Positions 11,565 to 22,402 of a stretch of DNA of 64,000 bases are shown here, piece after piece (position 1 is the stretch's first letter; each line of letters begins with the position of its first letter). Source of the DNA: Rhipicephalus microplus. Its lineage: Eukaryota > Arthropoda > Arachnida > Ixodida > Ixodidae. The notes under the pieces were generated by a model. It did not search any database, was not told where the DNA came from, and saw only the letters and a list, made by a program, of their open reading frames with translations. Position numbers and translations under genes: made by a program. The stretch is taken from contig NC_134710.1 in NCBI RefSeq assembly GCF_043290135.1, positions 250,158,092-250,222,091 of the forward strand, given 5' to 3'.

Positions 11565-11651
11565 CCACAGCAAAGGAGGAAAGCTTAGCAGGTCATGAAC
11601 AAACTCTCCTTTCCACTTGGCTTGAGACAACTGTGACTTCAAGGCAAAAAG
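11565..11651 (-). CDS. GBP-like exon F: linker ending FPPLLW
   Basis: The exon is 87 bp and encodes 29 residues in phase 0-0. The acceptor is TACCCTTTTAACAG and the donor TGG/GTATGT. It reads LFALKSQLSQAKW, then KGEFVHDLLSFPPLLW. The FPPLLW end matches the FFPDFVW strand that precedes the RD motif in GBPs. It sits 7.5 kb upstream (in transcript sense) of exon G. Confidence 0.85.
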
Positions 11652-12010
11652 CTGTTAAAAGGGTACAAACGTAAATGTAAATTCCGTGCCACTTAAAAAA
11701 AAATCTATTCCAGAAAATAAAAAGAAGCACAAGGCTAGACTTTTTCCTTACCCCACAAAAATGGTAATTTTTCATATGTCTTGGGAAGATTGCTTTTGCC
11801 AGTTTGAAAAATACTCCAGCATGCATTGCAGCACACCAAATTTTGCACAATGAAACGTTCTTTCCATAAAATGTACATTTTAGAGCAAGAAAAATACTTT
11901 GGAATGAATAAAAATGTGAAAAGTGTGTATAATTTTTGGTTGCCAGCTAGTAAACAGTACAATAAAAAAGGCTATATATGCAAAAATATCCAAAACAAGG
12001 AAAATTGAGA
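11652..12010. other. Intronic DNA upstream of exon F, no gene seen
   Basis: AT-rich sequence without recognised features. Confidence 0.4.
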
Positions 12011-12274
12011 ATATCCCCTTCGGACATGAATTATGATGCACTGTCTTCCAGTGCATCAAATTGACATGACATGATTCCAAGGCACTCAGTATTACATTCC
12101 AAGAAAGAAAATGAAGGGATGTGGTGTTGTATGGGAGTTTTGGTGACGAATTGTTAATTAGCACATTATTAAATATTTCATTATTCTGTAATTAGTCTGC
12201 TTCAATCCTTGCTCAAAAATAATCAAATGTTTGGTTACGTGTACAATTGTACACATGCCCGCTGAAGGGGATAT
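12011..12274. repeat. Short MITE with ATATCCCCTTC ends
   Basis: The ends ATATCCCCTTCGGACATG and CATGCCCGCTGAAGGGGATAT are imperfect inverted repeats around an AT-rich core of about 230 bp. A 14-nt palindrome, TGTACAATTGTACA, lies near the right end. Confidence 0.55.
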
Positions 12275-13130
12275 ACATTTTCAGGATAAATGATCCAGCA
12301 ACAGAATAAAAAAATAATGAATATTTACAAAAATGTTTCTATTCACACAGATGAAGAGAATCGGAAACAAGGTGATGCGTAATTGCTCATGCCATGCGGT
12401 GCAGCATCGTTGGTTTTTGGTGAGAGACAAGTGAACTCGTAAACTTTTTTTCAGTGTTTTTTTTTCGATAACAGCATGCAGGTGTACTAAAATAGATGGA
12501 TGCCCTTGATGCGAATGATCCCTCTATAAATCAGATGTCCAATCAAGTTCACTATTTTGTCTAGCGTCACCTCTTTCCATGCAACACCTCACTTCGTATA
12601 GGTTGATGTTCTAATATATGCATCAAAGCATATTTCTTTGCATATTTGTCCATCGTATTTAAAAAATTGCCAGGCCTGCATGAAACTCGCAGCACAGTCA
12701 TAGCAAAAGCTGGAAGAGAGGCCTTTCAGAGCCTTTTCTAAACACTCTTTGGGTAAATGCTAGAAGCACACTTGCTGGGCACCCACTACGCCATAAAAAA
12801 TGATTTTTTCTGTGTAGTAGGCTGGCATTCACTATGCTATCCTTTCGTCATTCTTGAAAGAAGCGTGGTATTCGCTAAACACTTGCAACGAATTTTGTGC
12901 TTCATGCAGTGGATGACAATGAAGAATTACGCCTGAAGTGCGTATGTGCCATAGCTAATAGGTGATGTAGAACAAGCTTTTGTAATGGGTTGGAGCATTG
13001 GGCGACCCACTCGTTATGCAATACACATTGTGTGACACCTGGATATTCCTACACTGTTCTAAAACTCTTTACTACTCATATTAACACGATTCCTTTCCCG
13101 ACATCACGCCTAACTAAGGCAAGTTTGCAC
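12275..13130. other. Intronic DNA, no gene seen
   Basis: No supported feature. Confidence 0.4.
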
Positions 13131-13139
13131 ACAAGTCCC

Positions 13140-14382
13140 AAGCACTGGTGTGGCTCAGTGGTAGAATAGAGTCGAACCTCGGTATATAGAATGGCGCGGC
13201 GATCGCGAAATAGTTCGATATATCCAGAATTCGATATCAAAAAATCACGAAAAATATGCGTCAACAGCTTGCTGAAAACAACCAACGAACCATTAAAGCG
13301 TGGTGCAGTAAATACTCACTTGAAGATTCAAACATAGTATTTATTGTGTTGGTTTAAAATATTGAAATAGAGTAGCCTGCTTTTTGTTGGCCATGGCGTG
13401 TTTGACGACTGCGTCCTCAATACAGTCCAAGCGATCCATAAGTGATAGGCCGGTGCCTTCAATCACTGCGGCGCACAAGGGCCAAGGCAGCTGCGACCTC
13501 AGCTAATGTCGGGAGCGGGCACCATCAGCGCTTGCAGGATGCACCTCGGCAGAGTCTTCATTTGCTGCTCAGCAGTAGCTTCGGCGACAATCTCCACATG
13601 CGTGAGCTCTGCCGTTCGGAGTTAGGCCTGTCGCGCACGGCGCGCAACAGGCCTAACTCCGAACGCACGAACACTGCGAGCACAACGACCGATGCCTGCC
13701 GATGCTACGGGGGAGGAGATTGCAACAAGTGCGCAGTGTGCCGTTGACACCATAGACTGCAAGGACTACAAGCTGCAAGGCTGCGGCGTGAGTCCGGGTG
13801 TAAAGCGCGCACATGGCGCGCCCATGCCGGCTCGCCTGACTGCTTTCCCTTTCCCGGCGGTAGCGCGTGCCACGTCCGAGACAGTCGTCTGCGTCCTTTC
13901 CCTCCTATACTTTCCTCCTCAATCTTTACCTCCCACTCCCCCTTCCCCCGCGCGAAGCCGTGTCGGTGCCTTCGTATTGAAAGACAATAACAGCTCCGCG
14001 CTTTTCTCTTCACTTTCGTCATTCAAGAACCTCTACCGCAAGGCTGCGGCGCGCATATGCCGCTACGTTAAAGTGGCGCTCTCGGCGCCATCGATGTGTG
14101 CAGCATTCGTAAACGCCCGCCGCTCTACCGCTACTTTCGAGAGTTGCGGGAAAGCTCGCCGCCTGTCAATGGAGCGCGGGCGGTTTGGGGTGGCCGAGTA
14201 CGATATAACCATTATATGTCAAACTTTGTTCGAAATAAAAAATCAATAATGCATGCGATTTCCCCCGTGATATAGGAACCGTTCGATATAAACAATAATT
14301 CAATATATCCATGTTCGATATATTAAGGTTTGACTGTACTAGGCTGGCATGCAGTGGACCAAGGTTAGAATTCCACAATGTC
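13140..14382 (+). repeat. tRNA-like SINE head split by a transposon
   Basis: GGTGTGGCTCAGTGGTAGAATA (A-box half, 13147-13168) resumes at 14337 with CTAGGCTGGCATGCAGTGG, then GGTTAGAATTCC as a degenerate B box. Removing 13169-14336 gives a tRNA-like unit of normal spacing. Confidence 0.55.
13169..14336. mobile_element. Tigger-like non-autonomous element (1168 bp)
   Basis: The ends GAGTCGAACCTCGGTATATA and (complement) CAGTCAAACCTTAATATATC are imperfect inverted repeats flanked by TA. Sub-terminal TTCGATATA motifs recur near both ends. The interior is GC-rich, with a long hairpin at 13613-13665. Open frames at 13442-14249 have no recognisable domain. Confidence 0.65.
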
Positions 14383-14399
14383 CTTGGTGTTTTTTATTG

Positions 14400-15600
14400 A
14401 GCTTTTTCTTGTTTTGTGTGATAGTAATTACAGAAACCAGCGGGGTAGGACAACTACAGCGCCGCACGTGACTCGCAATGTGATCTCATGATAGCTTTCG
14501 CTGTAAAAATAACAATACTGCATGCATTTCAAAAACGTTTCGTGCTGCTGCGTAGTCAAGGTCAAGATGTGCTTTGGTGGCCTTCTCGTGGTGAGGAGAA
14601 GCTCTGCAGCCGGCGCCAGAACACCATGCTCCAGTTACGTGTGGACCTCGCACGTAACCAGAGTAGCTATAAGATTGTGCACAATGGTCAGCAGCTACGC
14701 ACTTGCTGTGGAGGAGACAACTTGAGACCGAAAACAAAACAAACCCATAAACTAGCTGCAGATGTCTCAGGCTGATGCAAAACATCATCGCCATAAAACT
14801 TGAAACTGAGGTGCTGCCATCCTCAGACTCTAAACTTGTCCTCACTCAATTCAGGTGTTGTTGCAAGACAGTTTCGAGCAACCCAGGTGCGCACCTATGT
14901 GCATGTGACGCTGCTGCCATAGGAGCAACCAGAAATACTAGATGCGGCCCTGTTCGTGATATAACGATACAAGTGAAACCAAAGCTGTTGGAAACTGGCT
15001 GAGAAGGCCATTTCCACACTTTATACGTGCAGCGAACCTTCGGAAATATTTTTTTTGTAAAATGAATTGTCCCCGACTCCCAGCAACAGCTCTCTATTGA
15101 ATTGCTGACATAAATTTCAGGCAATTATTACTGCTCAACACTGTCAGATTGCAAAGCTGACACCTTATAATTTGATATTTGACTTCCGAAGGTTTTTTTT
15201 TCCACTACAGAACTTTGATGTTTCAGTGGCATAACCATGAGAGCCACGCACTTCTGTCAAGTTCGCCAGCCAACTGCATTTTCCCAAAAGCACACTCACA
15301 TTGGTTTGTGCAAAGGTCTGTCAAAAATCACTATGTTGCAAGAACAAGTAAATTCTAACTAATTTAGAAAGTTGCGTGGCTGGACTAACTACTAGAAAGT
15401 GCTGGCAGCAAGAGAAACAAATTCAACATGCCAAAATCAACGATCCAAAGTGTCGATCACTGGTGATCGATTTGAATAGGCGTGGTAACGAAAAAGTTAA
15501 AGAGTGTTGGACAATGTGTGTCTCAGCTCGCGGCTACATCTGCACTGAGCTGATAGATGAAGCAGACAAGGCTACGGTGAGTTAAAGGGCCAGTCAACAG
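14400..15600. other. Intronic DNA, no gene seen
   Basis: Several short open frames, none with homology I recognise. Confidence 0.4.
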
Positions 15601-15617
15601 GCTCCGACTTTTTTTTT

Positions 15618-16145
15618 TTACATCCCCCCAAACAAGCTCGGCAAATCGTTGCTAGGTTGCATGCAGCCAAGCTGGACGTCATCAACATATCTACAATAGA
15701 ACATATAGCAGGGGATGGACAGGTGCAAGGAACTCATTTTGATGATAAAAAGTGTACAACCAAGTACACCGCCTTGCGATACTCCCGTTCCTTGGACAAA
15801 TATTTGGGAGAGAACACTGCCCACACTGACACAAAATGTCTGATTGGACAAGTAACTCTCGATTATGGAAAGGATTGTACCGCGCACACACAGGTGAGAC
15901 ATGTCTCTTAATATGCCAAAATACCATATTGTGTCGTAAGCCTTCTCAATATCGAGGAACACAGAGAGGAAATATTGTTTGTGGACCATAGCATCTCTAT
16001 CTCTGCCTCGATACGCACCATATGGTTGGTGGTGGATCTACCCTCTCGAAACCATACACAACTAAAAAATGCAGAATACGCCCTACATAACTGATGGAAA
16101 CACAGCAGCTGAAGAAATAAAGGATGGTTGCACATCTGCCCCAAA
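15618..16145 (-). pseudogene. Non-LTR retrotransposon RT fragment
   Basis: A minus-strand frame encodes VFLDIEKAYDTIWYFG (RT motif A), then GTGVSQGGVLGCTLF (the PQG region) and CRYVDDVQLG (the YVDD active site). A second frame upstream, at 15908-16144, is frameshifted. The sequence is closest to the LINE at 49.5-57.8 kb in this window and is a short broken copy. RT copies the element's RNA at the nicked target; this fragment is not functional. Confidence 0.8.
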
Positions 16146-16245
16146 ACAGCTCACGAGCACTGCAACCTGCTCGCTACAAGTTTGGCACAGATGTCTTGAT
16201 GGAAGACACCTAGTATTACTGGGCTTTCTTTAACGATGGAACAAT

Positions 16246-16631
16246 ATAACAGGTGGCCAAAGGAGCGCCGGCAGCGCGCCACTGAACTGCTCGAGTTGCT
16301 CGTGGCCGCCGCTAGGTTCGCATAAAGCTCATGTGCCGCTGGTCGCTGAGCTCATGGGCCGCTGGTCGCCAAGCTCATGGGCCGCTAGTTGCCGGTTCCA
16401 GCCGGTTTGAACCGACACTAGTCGGTTCAAACCGCACTTTGTATGCTCGCAAAAATGCACTTTGTATGCTCGCAACGCACGTTGGTTATGCACATTAAAA
16501 AAAACCAAAGCGGATAAATCAGCCTAGAGTACTCCTGCTGCCACCTTGCAAAGAATTGGCAGCAACTCGAGCAACTTTGCGGCACGCGCGCTGCATTGGC
16601 GAAGTGGCGTGTTTGGCCAGCTGTCTATTTT
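16246..16631. repeat. GC-rich MITE with imperfect long inverted ends
   Basis: The left part (ACAGGTGGCCAAAGGAGCGC, then CTGCTCGAGTTGCTC) matches the complement of the right part (ACAGCTGGCCAAACACGCC, then GCTCGAGTTGCTG). Inside are three copies of about 21 bp (AGCTCATGGGCCGCTGGTCGC type, 16327-16392) and a duplicated GCACTTTGTATGCTCGCAA. A perfect hairpin at 16403-16434 has 14-bp arms and an ACTA loop. Confidence 0.6.
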
Positions 16632-16682
16632 ATCCCCCGTGGCTTTCTTTCCCACAAATCACCAAGCTAGAGCTATTTATTG

Positions 16683-16730
16683 TATTTATTACATACTGCA
16701 GATCTAAGGGTCTGCAGTATGTAATAAATA
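16683..16730. repeat. Perfect hairpin, 20-bp arms
   Basis: TATTTATTACATACTGCAGA at 16683-16702 is exactly complementary to 16711-16730, with the 8-nt loop TCTAAGGG. It ends 24 bp before the LTR of the next element. Confidence 0.85.
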
Positions 16731-16754
16731 AAAATAAAGACGGCATAATTATAT

Positions 16755-17060
16755 TGCCAGGTCACTGCAGACGCGCTATTATTTGTTGCATCTGCTTGTT
16801 TCGTTGCACGCAGCGACCTGTGCTCACTGTTTTTCTGTATCACTTTTTGTGTGACGTATCGATAAGAAGGGTCATATTGTTTATGTTTTGTTTAAGAAAA
16901 GCGCACAGCACGAAGCAGCGGTATTCCTGTTACGCCCACCAGCAGTAACACTTGTCAGCGTTACCACCAGGGATTTGGGGCATCTGTCCGGCAAAATAAA
17001 GTGGCTGCCTCCCAAAACGTCTTCTGGCTCCAGGTATGCTAGTCGCAACACTACGTGACA
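16755..17060 (+). repeat. G1 5' LTR
   Basis: 306 bp from TGCCAGGTCACTGCAG to CTACGTGACA. It lacks about 16 bp after TGCCA that the 3' LTR has. The leader TTTAGTGGAGGTGCTG follows directly, the usual primer-site area of related tick elements. Confidence 0.85.
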
Positions 17061-17083
17061 TTTAGTGGAGGTGCTGCCGACCC

Positions 17084-18000
17084 ATGCCCAAGTCCCACCT
17101 TAGAAGCCGGAGCACCAGCCCCCCTCATGCGCCTGCAGTCGGTGTTGCCATCAGCCAGGGAGCAAATTGGCGATTGCAAAATTTGCCTTCGGAGTTCAAT
17201 CCTTTTGCTACCGAAATGGCAATGAAGAAGAGAGAAGCTAGCATGACCGACCCAACCGCGACACCTATAGTCCTTCAGCAGCCAAGAGAGCCGCCAAAGT
17301 TCCATGGCTCACCGTGGGAAGATGCCCAGGAATGGCTTGTCAAGTTCGAAAGAGTAGCTAGCCTCAACAAGTGGGACGAGGAGAGTAAGCTTCGGCATAC
17401 CTTTTTTGCATTGGAAGACTCCGCCAAGGTGTGGTTTGAAACCGTGAAGCATCCTTGTCTTCATGGCAGCTATTCAAACATATCCTCCTGGACTCATTTC
17501 CCTGCGATAACAGTAAGGAGCGCGCCGAATTGCTACCTCAAACGAGCATGCAACAGCCCGGCGAGTCTGTCCTAATGTATGTCGAAGAAATGCACCAGCT
17601 TTGTACAGAGCAGACCCGATAATGTTGGAAGACAAGAAGCTGCGTTTCCTCATGAGGGGCGTAAAAGAAAGCCTTTTTGCTGGCCTTTTACGGAACACTC
17701 CCTCTACAGTTGAAGACTTCATAAAGTAAGCCAGCCACACTGAAAAGTCGCTGCAAATGTGTGCCAGGCACTATGACCAGCTATCAATGACCTCGATGGA
17801 AAGTAATGCCCGAGGTAACATTGGGCACGACGATAGCCTCAGAAACGTAATTAGAGCCGTCGTCCAGGAGGAACTGTGTAAGTTGTTTCCTACTTCGCAA
17901 ACACAGCTGTCGTCTCTCAGTACTGTATTAAGAGAAGAAGTTCAGCACGTGCTTGGCACCAACGAACAATGCGAAGTCATAGGAGACGACTGTTCAAGGT
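17084..18000 (+). pseudogene. G1 gag remnant
   Basis: The first frame (17084-17575) contains PPKFHGSPWEDAQEWLVKFE and SLNKWDEESKLRHTFFALED, then VWFETV, which is the retrotransposon gag capsid-like fold. After a frameshift near 17500 the rest runs in other frames (LRFLMRGVKESLFAGLL, then [12 protein letters not shown] near 17928-17965). The usual CCHC knuckle is absent because the deletion starts at about 17985. Gag normally packages element RNA; this copy cannot make an intact protein. Confidence 0.8.
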
Positions 18001-18205
18001 GGTAACTGACCACCATGCACTCTGCTGGCTTGCAAATCTGAAAAACCCGTCAGGCCACTTAACAAGCTCGAGCTTGAGGCTTCAGGAGTTTGACATCAAG
18101 GTCGTTTACAAGTCTGGACGCAAGCACTCTGATGCCGACTGCCTTTCTCGTGCACCCATCGACGCTGCCGCACAAAATGCAGATGAGAGTCTTTTCTCGG
18201 AGTGA
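17985..18205 (+). pseudogene. G1 RNase H C-terminal remnant
   Basis: The frame starts abruptly at [20 protein letters not shown] and ends [11 protein letters not shown], the last third of a Ty3/Gypsy RNase H. Protease, RT and the RNase H catalytic start are missing, which marks the right border of the internal deletion. Confidence 0.82.
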
Positions 18206-18208
18206 TCA

Positions 18209-19422
18209 GTGCTACAAATTTTGCCGAACAACAGCGAAGCGACGACCCAGACATGCACGCGAGCTTACAAACATGGTATATCTTCATTCTGCCTTAAACA
18301 CGACGTTCTCGTGAAAAAGAACTTTTCCCCAAACAAGGCAAGTTTCCTACTTATCGTGCCTACGGAAATTTGCACGGAAATTATGCACGCCTGCCACAAT
18401 GAACCAGCGTCAAGTCACCTCGGATTCACCCGCACACTGGCAAAAATTCAAAAGAAATACTACTGGCCCAGTCTCATCGCCGACACGGCACTCTATGTAA
18501 AAACTTGTCGAGACTCAAAGACGCAAGAAGCCCCCACCCAGAAACCTGCTGGCTATTTAAAGACCATTGAACCACCCTCAAGGCCTTTGCAGCAGATTGG
18601 AATAGACCTTCTCGGACCGTTCCCAACGTCTGCTAATGGCAATAAATGGACTGTCGTGGCAACTGATTATCTCACTCGTTTCGCCGAAACAAAGACTCTT
18701 CCCAAGGGCAGCGCCGCAGAAGTCGCCAAGTTCTTCGTCAAAACATTGTACTGCAACACGGGGCACCCGAGGTGCTTATCACTGATAGGAGGACGGCGTT
18801 CACGGCTGAACTTACGCAAGCAATCCTGCTCTACAGCCACACAAGCCACCGCAGGACAACGGCTTACCACCCTCAGACAAACGGTCTCACTGAGCGTCCG
18901 AACAAAACCATTGCCGATATGCTGTCTATGTATGTAGATATTGAGCACAAGTACTGGGACGCAGTTTTACCCTGCGTGACTTTTGCATACAACACTGCAG
19001 TGCAGGAAGCGACACAGATGACGCCATTTAAATTACTCTATGGAAGAGAACCCGTGACAATGCTCGCTGTCATGCTCCCAAACACGACTGACGAAGATAA
19101 CTTTGACATCTCTGTCTACCTGCAGCGAGCAGAAGAGGCTTGGCAATCAGCCCGTTTTCGCATTCAAGACCAGCAAAAAGCCGACACCCGGCACTACAAT
19201 CTACGCCGCAGCGACCAACAGTATCAACTTGGTGACCACGTCTGGGTATGGACTCCCATTCGAAAAAACAAGGACTCAGTGAAAAACTGCTGCATCGCTA
19301 CTTCAAACCACACAAGATTTTACGGTGACTTGGCCCTCTGGATTATGACATTGTCCCCGATGACCTCACATCATCACAACGACATCACCTGCGCTCCGAA
19401 GTGGTCTATGTCGTGCGTTTAA
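18209..19422 (+). pseudogene. G1 integrase remnant
   Basis: The first frame (18209-18770) carries HNEPASSHLGFTRT and KKYYWPSL (zinc-binding region), then GIDLLGPFP with the first catalytic aspartate. A frameshift near 18765 moves to the frame at 18772-19422, which has LITDRRTAF (second aspartate) and TNGLTERPNKT (glutamate). The DDE triad is therefore recognisable but split between frames. The C-terminal SH3-like region (YQLGDHVWVWTPIR) is present, and the ORF ends about 150 bp before the 3' LTR. Confidence 0.87.
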
Positions 19423-19569
19423 AACCTTACCATGAATGCTGATACTAACACACTAATGCTCGACTTGTATGTTTCTTTGTTCATGTTAAATTTCGCACAA
19501 CATTGTTGCGAAATCATGTCTTTCATCTTAGTTTAAACATCAGGACGATGTCTGTTAAAAGAGGGGCAA

Positions 19570-19891
19570 TGCCACGTGACATCTGCAGTTGGTCACTGCA
19601 GACGTGCTATTGTTTGTTGCATCTGTTTGTTTCGTTGCACACAGTGACCTGTGCTCACTGTTTTTCTGTATCACTTTTTGTGTGACATATCGATAAGAAG
19701 GGTCACATTGTACATGTTTTGTTTAAGAAGAGCGCGCAGCATGAAGCGGCGGTATTCCCGTTACGCCCACCAGCAGTAACACTTGTCGGCGTTACCACCG
19801 GAAATTTTGGGCATCTGTCCGGTGAACTAAAGTGGCTGCCTCCAAGAACATCTTCTGGTTTCTGGTGCGCTAGTCGCAAGACTACGTAACA
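19570..19891 (+). repeat. G1 3' LTR
   Basis: 322 bp from TGCCACGTGACATCTGCAG to CTACGTAACA, sharing GTTGCATCTG, GACCTGTGCTCACTGTTTTT and GATAAGAAGGGTCA with the 5' LTR. It differs at many points, so insertion is not recent. Confidence 0.87.
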
Positions 19892-20229
19892 ATATATACA
19901 CTGTGTATTAAAATTAAGTCACCGGTACAGATGTCTAATAAAGAGATACCACAGGCATTTTGATGTTGGCACCTGCCACACAAGAGGCCTCTCAAATGAC
20001 ACCCTTGCTTCTATGCCTGCCTATGCAACAGCATTTAAATTTAATTACTTAATCATAAAGACAAATCAAACATCACATTCACTATGCTAGAAATGACAAA
20101 TTTATAAATGGGACAAGTCAGAGAACCTGAGCTTATGATGCCTATTACACATAGAACATTTTAAAATCAGTGAAGCTTCAGAATGCCACTAAATTATTAT
20201 TTCTTTAGAACAAAGCACAAATTCCTTAC

Positions 20230-20378
20230 CTGTGTACGCCTTGACAAGAGTTCCAGGTAATCTATCTCACTTTGGTCAATGATCTTCACAGAGTTATAAA
20301 TCAGGTGTGAACTGATCAGAGTAGCAATAGCAAATATTTTGGCATCGTAGTTTTCTGATACATTGGTGGCTGCGAAGC
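20230..20378 (-). CDS. GBP-like exon E: helix and strand after switch II
   Basis: The exon is 149 bp, with acceptor TGATTTTCAG and donor CACAG/GTAAGG. It completes the glycine of DTEG and adds 49 residues. The stretch DAKIFAIATLISSHLIYNS aligns with SWIFALAVLLSSTFVYNS of human GBP1, and IIDQSEIDYLELLSRRTQ with the following INQQAMDQLYYVTELT segment. In the family this region forms the helix packed beside switch II and the strand before the guanine cap. It ends in phase 0. Confidence 0.9.
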
Positions 20379-22398
20379 CTGAAAATCAGTTTCAAGAATA
20401 CACTATGTTCATTGAGTGGGCACAAAGAAATATAGAGAGGCAAATGATGGCACCACAAAAACTAAAAACTTTTCACAAAAACAAACATACAACTACAAGT
20501 TCTTCAGTCATACCAGCAATATACCGTGAAATCCTGAGGAAGCACCACCACCCAAGCAAGTGCCTGCTCTCTTTTCGGGAGGTTTCAAATATGAACCTAT
20601 GACAGATCAAGTGTCCCCCATCCTCCCCTCTCGCAGTTTTCACTGTTTCATTAACTATTTTGGAAAGAGTGAATGCTTGCATACTCAATAAAGCTTTTCA
20701 TTAGACCCCCGAGTGTGCATTACTCATAGCAGCTTTTCCTCTGTTGCCTTGAATTTGGCTCCATGACCAAGCTAGAGGCCCCTCCTCCAAATCTTGTCAA
20801 ATTGTCTTTCACCCAGAGGGGGAAGGGGGCTTGCTCGAGTTTTTATGGTATATTGTAAAGGAGTTCATGAAATGCTGCGTTAGGAGTCGACCAGTAGCTT
20901 GATCAATGGCTCAAATCACGAAACCCAAGACTGGGCAACATTCACGTGCAATGTGCGGTGGAGACAGACAAACCTACTACGTGGCAGCAGAGAGGGCGAC
21001 CCACTGTATCATTCATTCTTTTTCGTTACAATACATTTTCTGTCATGCAAACTTAGTATCAAATAGATATGCTGGTGGCCTGTTTGTCTTAACTTCTTGA
21101 GCTGTTCACATATAAAGGGCCAGCATACAACATCACAGTCCAAAATATGTCGTAGAGAGATAACTGTGCACTTTTCCGATGTGAACATGCTGCCGCAAGA
21201 ATTCGCCAACAAGTGCTGTAATAGGAAAGCTACAGGGCATAGAGAGACCCGATTCAGCTGGTTTCAGTTCCTCACTCAGCCATTACACCCTTCTCAGCAA
21301 TGAAGAGGGCCTTTCGAGGGTGTTTTGAATGTACTAATAACAAGAAGTGACTGTTAGCTATTCCTTACACATATTCCTTAATGGACAGGCTAAATAAGTC
21401 TGAAGTAGATATGGCATTAGCGTTGCTTTTATAGCTGCCAGTAAGCTGAAAAGACATGCACCTCTCTGCAGAAAAAAGAAGAGCAGGTACAGCTGAATCG
21501 CTTTATGATAGAAACATGCACCTGGGAGGAGTTATTGCCCCTTACATGAGGTTTCTGTTATAAGCAGGGTACCACTTCTCATTTTCCAAGAGACCCCATT
21601 TTGAATGTTGGCCACAGTAGTGCCTCATAACCAGCTCTAACATCAATGTCTGCTATAAAGTGGTTAAATAGTGGAAAACAAAAGGTGAACTAATATTTGT
21701 TTAGTTAAACACGCACACAAACCGAAGCTGCCGTATTCGTAAGGAATGTAAGGTTCCTTCTAGCTGTGGCCGCAGTGTTAATCAAAGATTAATAATGGAG
21801 CATAAGAGCTTATTAACTAGAGGCTCAACTTTTCTCAATATTTTTGGTAAATGCACACCTATGTTCAATGAATACGCAGTGCATAAGAATGAAGAAACGG
21901 ATCTCTGTGGTTGAGGCTTAAAATGTCGATAGCAGTGAAAGCAGATGCGTGAGTCAGCCTTTAATCAACTTTCATCAAAAAAAAAAAAAAAACTTGAACA
22001 TTTATACTGCATAGAACACAATGTGTGTGTGTGTGTGTGATTGGTGCTGCCATACCTGCATATGTACAGACAAGCTTTGTATCTACTTTCTTTTCTGCTA
22101 CAATGTGCCCTTTAAGGAATGTTCACATGGAGCACGCAAGTGGGCAAGCGGATTTTAAAAGCGGAGCAATCCACCCATCCACAGTGGTCGTGTCGCCATC
22201 TTGCTGTGATACTACACAATACTGCACATGCGCGTCTCGGGTTCCGACTAGCTACAACTAAAGTGGGCAACTTTTCCATGCAGAGCAAATTGTTCCGGGC
22301 CCGATCTGGGCAAGCAAGCACAGTTTTTTTTTTTTTTTTTTGCTTTGGTGGATAATCCGTGTCAGCTTTTCAGATCCGCGCTCAGGGTGAACACACCT
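20379..22398. other. Intron between exons D and E, no gene seen
   Basis: It contains a poly-A run near 21978, a GT run at 22022-22040 and a T-run near 22326. No supported exon or element boundary. Confidence 0.45.
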
Positions 22399-22402
22399 TT
22401 AA

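Larger units (their letters stand above)
16755..19891 (+). mobile_element. Ty3/Gypsy-type LTR element G1, internally deleted
   Basis: LTRs at 16755-17060 and 19570-19891 bound a 2.5-kb interior, with ATAT on both outer sides as a probable 4-bp target duplication. A purine tract AAAAGAGGGGCAA precedes the 3' LTR. The interior passes directly from gag to the last part of RNase H and then integrase. Zinc knuckle, protease, RT and most of RNase H are missing. Frameshifts in gag and integrase show it is dead. It inserted in the E-D intron flank of the host gene. Confidence 0.88.

Noticed and set aside
13692..14249. 185-codon plus-strand frame
   Set aside because: It falls within the GC-rich core of another Tigger-like element; composition alone explains the lack of stops.
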